From positions 1 to 25,708 of the forward strand of contig CAJTZD010000052.1 of the NCBI GenBank assembly GCA_910584235.1: a stretch of DNA of 25,708 bases, given 5' to 3'. Shown here piece by piece: positions 23,503 to 25,708 of the stretch (within the stretch, counting starts at the first letter, position 1; each line of letters begins with the position of its first letter). A model generated the notes under the pieces. The model was not told where the DNA came from. It did not search any database and saw only the letters and a program-made list of their open reading frames with translations. A program made the translations under genes and the position numbers. This DNA comes from an uncultured Acetatifactor sp. (GTDB lineage: Bacteria; Bacillota; Clostridia; Lachnospirales; Lachnospiraceae).

Positions 23503-24873
23503 ATGGCAAAGACATCGACTGTTTTTTTCTGCAGCAGCTGCGGGTATGAGTCCTCAAAGTGGATGGGGCAGTGCCCGGGCTGTAAGGAATGGAATACTTT
23601 TGTGGAGGGACCTGTGAGCAGGTCCCCTCGCGGGGGCGGTTCTGCGGGGGCTGGGGAGAGGCTTCGCAGGGCCGTTCCTACTGTGCTGTCCCAGGTGCGG
23701 GTCCGGGAAGAGGACAGGCTAATCACCGGGATAGGGGAGCTGGACCGGGTCCTTGGCGGCGGCATCGTACAGGGATCACTGACTTTGGTGGGAGGCGATC
23801 CGGGAATCGGAAAGTCCACGCTGCTGCTGCAGGTATGCCGTAATCTGGCAGGTCAGGGCAGGAGCGTGCTCTATATCTCCGGGGAGGAATCCCTTGCCCA
23901 GATCAAGATGCGGGCGGACCGGATCGGTGAATTCTCGGACAAGATGCTATTGCTCTGCGAGACGAATCTGGAGGAGATTGCCCAGGTCATCCGCGCCAAT
24001 CCGCCGGATGCGGTGGTCATTGATTCCATCCAGACTATGTACAATGAAACGGTATCTTCCGCGCCGGGCAGTGTGACCCAGGTGCGGGAGTCCACGGGTG
24101 TCCTGCTGCAGCTGGCAAAAGGACTTGGGGTGTCGGTACTCATTGTGGGCCATGTGACCAAGGAGGGCACGGTGGCGGGGCCCAGGGTGCTGGAGCATAT
24201 GGTGGACGCGGTGCTGTATTTCGAGGGGGACGGACATGCCTCCTACCGGATTCTGCGGGGAGTGAAGAACCGCTTCGGCTCCACCAATGAGATCGGAGTC
24301 TTCGAGATGCGTCAGGCGGGGCTGGCAGAGGTGCCGAATGCCTCGGAATATATGCTAAACGGCAGGCCGGAGAACGCCAGCGGTTCCGTGGTGGCTGCCA
24401 CCTGCGAGGGCACCAGGCCGTTGCTCATTGAGATTCAGGCTCTGGTATGTCACAGCAATTTCGGGCTTCCCCGCAGACAGACCACGGGGACGGATTTCAA
24501 CAGGGTGAATCTCCTGATGGCAGTGCTGGAGAAGCGTTCCGGCGTGCAGCTGGCATCCTGCGATGCCTATGTGAATATCACCGGGGGTCTTAAGGTGCTG
24601 GAGCCGGCGGTGGATCTGGGGATCGTGATCGCTATATTGTCCAGTTTTCACAACAGGGTCCTGAACCCGAAGCTGGTGGCGTTCGGGGAGGTGGGTTTAA
24701 GCGGAGAGGTCAGAGGGGTCAGCATGGCAAAGCAGCGGGTGGCCGAGGCGGAGAAGCTGGGCTTTGAACTCTGCTTCCTGCCGGCGGTGTGCCTGGAGGA
24801 ATGCGGCAGGCCCGGGGGAATGAAGCTGACAGGCGTGAAGACCGTGCAGGATGTGATCGACAGGCTTTTTTGA
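23503..24873 (+). CDS. radA: DNA repair ATPase RadA (Sms)
   Basis: This 456-residue RecA-like protein processes recombination intermediates and drives branch migration. It has the N-terminal zinc finger (Cys10, Cys13, Cys24, Cys27), Walker A GDPGIGKST near 97-105, Walker B VVIDSIQTMY near 170, the RadA-specific KNRFG motif near 255-259, and a C-terminal Lon-like domain (FGEVGLSGEVRGV near 395). There is no clear Shine-Dalgarno before ATG 23503, and it begins three bases after the upstream stop, which suggests translational coupling. The clpC-radA neighbourhood is shared with Bacillus, where disA usually follows; here a tRNA follows instead. Confidence 0.96.
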   Translation: MAKTSTVFFCSSCGYESSKWMGQCPGCKEWNTFVEGPVSRSPRGGGSAGAGERLRRAVPTVLSQVRVREEDRLITGIGELDRVLGGGIVQGSLTLVGGDPGIGKSTLLLQVCRNLAGQGRSVLYISGEESLAQIKMRADRIGEFSDKMLLLCETNLEEIAQVIRANPPDAVVIDSIQTMYNETVSSAPGSVTQVRESTGVLLQLAKGLGVSVLIVGHVTKEGTVAGPRVLEHMVDAVLYFEGDGHASYRILRGVKNRFGSTNEIGVFEMRQAGLAEVPNASEYMLNGRPENASGSVVAATCEGTRPLLIEIQALVCHSNFGLPRRQTTGTDFNRVNLLMAVLEKRSGVQLASCDAYVNITGGLKVLEPAVDLGIVIAILSSFHNRVLNPKLVAFGEVGLSGEVRGVSMAKQRVAEAEKLGFELCFLPAVCLEECGRPGGMKLTGVKTVQDVIDRLF

Positions 24874-24891
24874 TTTTTTTGAAAAAAGGTA

Positions 24892-24921
24892 TTGATTAAA
24901 GGTCCGGCCTTGTGGTATAAT
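24892..24921 (+). promoter_or_regulatory. Promoter of tRNA-Trp
   Basis: TTGATT at 24892-24897 is 18 bases from a perfect TATAAT at 24916-24921. The tRNA starts 27 bases after the -10 element, leaving a leader for RNase P to remove. Confidence 0.65.
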
Positions 24922-24948
24922 AGTTTTTGTCGGCGGAAATCGACATAC

Positions 24949-25019
24949 AGGGGAATAGTACAATGGTAGTGCGGCGGTCTCCAAAACCGTTGATGGGAGT
25001 TCGATCCTCTCTTCCCCTG
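24949..25019 (+). tRNA. tRNA-Trp (anticodon CCA)
   Basis: The 71-base cloverleaf has acceptor AGGGGAA/TTCCCCT, D arm GTAC/GTGC, anticodon arm GCGGT/ACCGT with loop CTCCAAA, and T arm GGGAG/CTCTC with loop TTCGATC. The anticodon CCA reads UGG. The discriminator is G, as expected for bacterial tRNA-Trp. CCA is not encoded at the 3' end. Confidence 0.96.
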
Positions 25020-25024
25020 CTTGG

Positions 25025-25077
25025 AAAAAGAAGTGTTAATGCGTGTCGTTTGAGGCATCGTTGACAGTTCTTTTTTT
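25025..25077 (+). terminator. Terminator after tRNA-Trp
   Basis: Bases from about 25025-25042 pair imperfectly with 25055-25075, and a run of seven T ends at 25077. The hairpin has bulges and a G-U pair but the T run is strong. Confidence 0.6.
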
Positions 25078-25122
25078 ATGTTCGAAAGCAGTGCCTGGGG
25101 GCGCGGAAAGGGGTTGGGGATC

Positions 25123-25512
25123 GTGGACGAGAGAGAACGGCTAAAGAGGGCTTTGGGTGCTTTGCACAGGTTTGTGGGAGCACTGGCAGAGCAGGCAGGC
25201 GAGGAGGAAGCGTACGGCGAGAGATTGTGGGAGGGAATCTGCCAATCGGGCGGCCTGCTGGCGGAGCTTGCCTATTATTATGACAATGGGGAATTCCTGT
25301 GCAAATATGAGGTGGCAGGGTATACTCTGGCGGATATTCTGGTATGGCAGGTGGATCATTTCAAGTTGTATATGGACAGACCGGAGGACATGAACCGGTA
25401 CAGGCAGCCCAGGTTATTGCTGGCCTCCTTTGACACTATGCTGCAGATGGAGAAGAATCCGGAAAGCTATGCGGAGAAGATGCGCTGCGAGACGGGGCAG
25501 GATATCAGATGA
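25123..25512 (+). CDS. Small helical protein of unknown function
   Basis: The frame is open from an ATG at 25078, but that codon touches the T run of the preceding terminator and has no ribosome binding site. The GTG at 25123, after AAAGGGG and TTGGGG, is more plausible and gives 129 residues (VDERERLKRALGALHRF onward). The protein is helical and charged, with a Tyr-rich middle (LAYYYDNGEF) and a Leu-rich later helix. There is no signal peptide, membrane segment or metal motif. I do not recognise a family. It is free-standing between two hairpins. Confidence 0.5.
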   Translation: MDERERLKRALGALHRFVGALAEQAGEEEAYGERLWEGICQSGGLLAELAYYYDNGEFLCKYEVAGYTLADILVWQVDHFKLYMDRPEDMNRYRQPRLLLASFDTMLQMEKNPESYAEKMRCETGQDIR

Positions 25513-25550
25513 AGTCCGGAGGCAGGTCCGGAGCTTTTCGGACAATGACA

Positions 25551-25584
25551 AAAGCACTCACGAACAAATATTCGCGGGTGCTTT
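25551..25584. terminator. Hairpin after the last gene
   Basis: AAAGCACTCACG at 25551-25562 pairs with CGCGGGTGCTTT at 25573-25584 with one G-U pair and one mismatch. On the plus strand no T run follows; on the minus strand TTTTGTC follows. It could serve either direction. The remaining bases to 25708 are AT-rich and hold no gene I can support. Confidence 0.45.
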
Positions 25585-25708
25585 CATCATAAAAGGGGAA
25601 TTCGTCTATTATCATACCTGAAAATAAGATAGATGTCAACCTGTTTTTTAATATTGAATTAATTTCGATGTAACCTTTATCTGGGTAATAGGCAAAAAGA
25701 ATATACAA

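Noticed and set aside
24864..24890. Terminator after radA in the T/A-rich stretch
   Set aside because: A hairpin of only A-T pairs can be drawn (CTTTTTT with AAAAAAG), but it is weak and overlaps the radA stop codon, so it was not listed as a terminator.
25561..25574. Second LexA-like sequence (CGAACAAATATTCG)
   Set aside because: One half-site is ATTC rather than GTTC, and the sequence is mostly the loop of a hairpin. There is no gene start nearby for it to control.
25505..25708. Minus-strand open frame of 67 codons at the right edge
   Set aside because: It runs across the hairpin at 25551-25584 and into AT-rich DNA, starts only at a TTG on the last base and shows no domain. It might be the end of a gene beyond the window, but this cannot be supported.

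Overview
This window looks like chromosomal DNA from a gut-type Lachnospiraceae bacterium (Clostridia). Family assignment is inferred from gene content and order: a dgt-dnaG-rpoD-trmK cluster, a GntR-clpC-unknown-radA cluster, a DUF6320-type protein beside a condensation-like acyltransferase, AGGAGG-type ribosome binding sites, and tRNA genes without encoded CCA. I do not try to name the genus. Coding is almost entirely on the plus strand; one tRNA-Val is on the minus strand. No stretch over 300 bases lacks a gene.

Layout. (1) 1-1720: right-hand end of a prophage or tail-like element, with a LexA-like box, a terminator-like hairpin, and a lysis module (XhlA-like coiled-coil protein, holin-like protein, zinc amidase with a SPOR tail) closed by a terminator. 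It abuts the 3' end of tRNA-Val(CAC), a plausible attachment gene. (2) 2087-2170: tRNA-Leu(CAG). (3) 2311-5599: a three-gene cluster of condensation-like acyltransferase, zinc-ribbon six-helix membrane protein and hormone-sensitive-lipase-type hydrolase, of unknown product. This is the best candidate here for a little-described system. (4) 5678-10527: dgt, dnaG, rpoD and trmK, probably transcribed together from a promoter just before dgt. (5) 10628-12755: a large uridine-kinase-like protein and then RNase P RNA with its own promoter. (6) 12795-14171: pyrE behind a possible operator, then two small membrane proteins. (7) 14308-17865: purE-purM-purN-purD. (8) 17904-19912: a double zinc-ribbon/HTH protein, then a membrane protein with two extracellular SH3 domains and a long repetitive, probably disordered cytoplasmic tail. 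(9) 20040-24873: a strong promoter, a short YtrA-like GntR regulator, clpC, a 137-residue protein of unknown function and radA. The usual ctsR, mcsA and mcsB are not next to clpC. (10) 24892-25708: tRNA-Trp(CCA), one uncharacterised small gene and an AT-rich end.

How the genes fit together. Most of the window is core information processing (primase, housekeeping sigma factor, RNase P RNA, tRNAs, dNTP control, RadA recombination), nucleotide synthesis (pyrE and part of the purine pathway) and protein quality control (ClpC). The accessory parts are the lysis module, the acyltransferase/esterase trio and the SH3 membrane protein. All functional calls come from reading motifs by eye; no database search was run.
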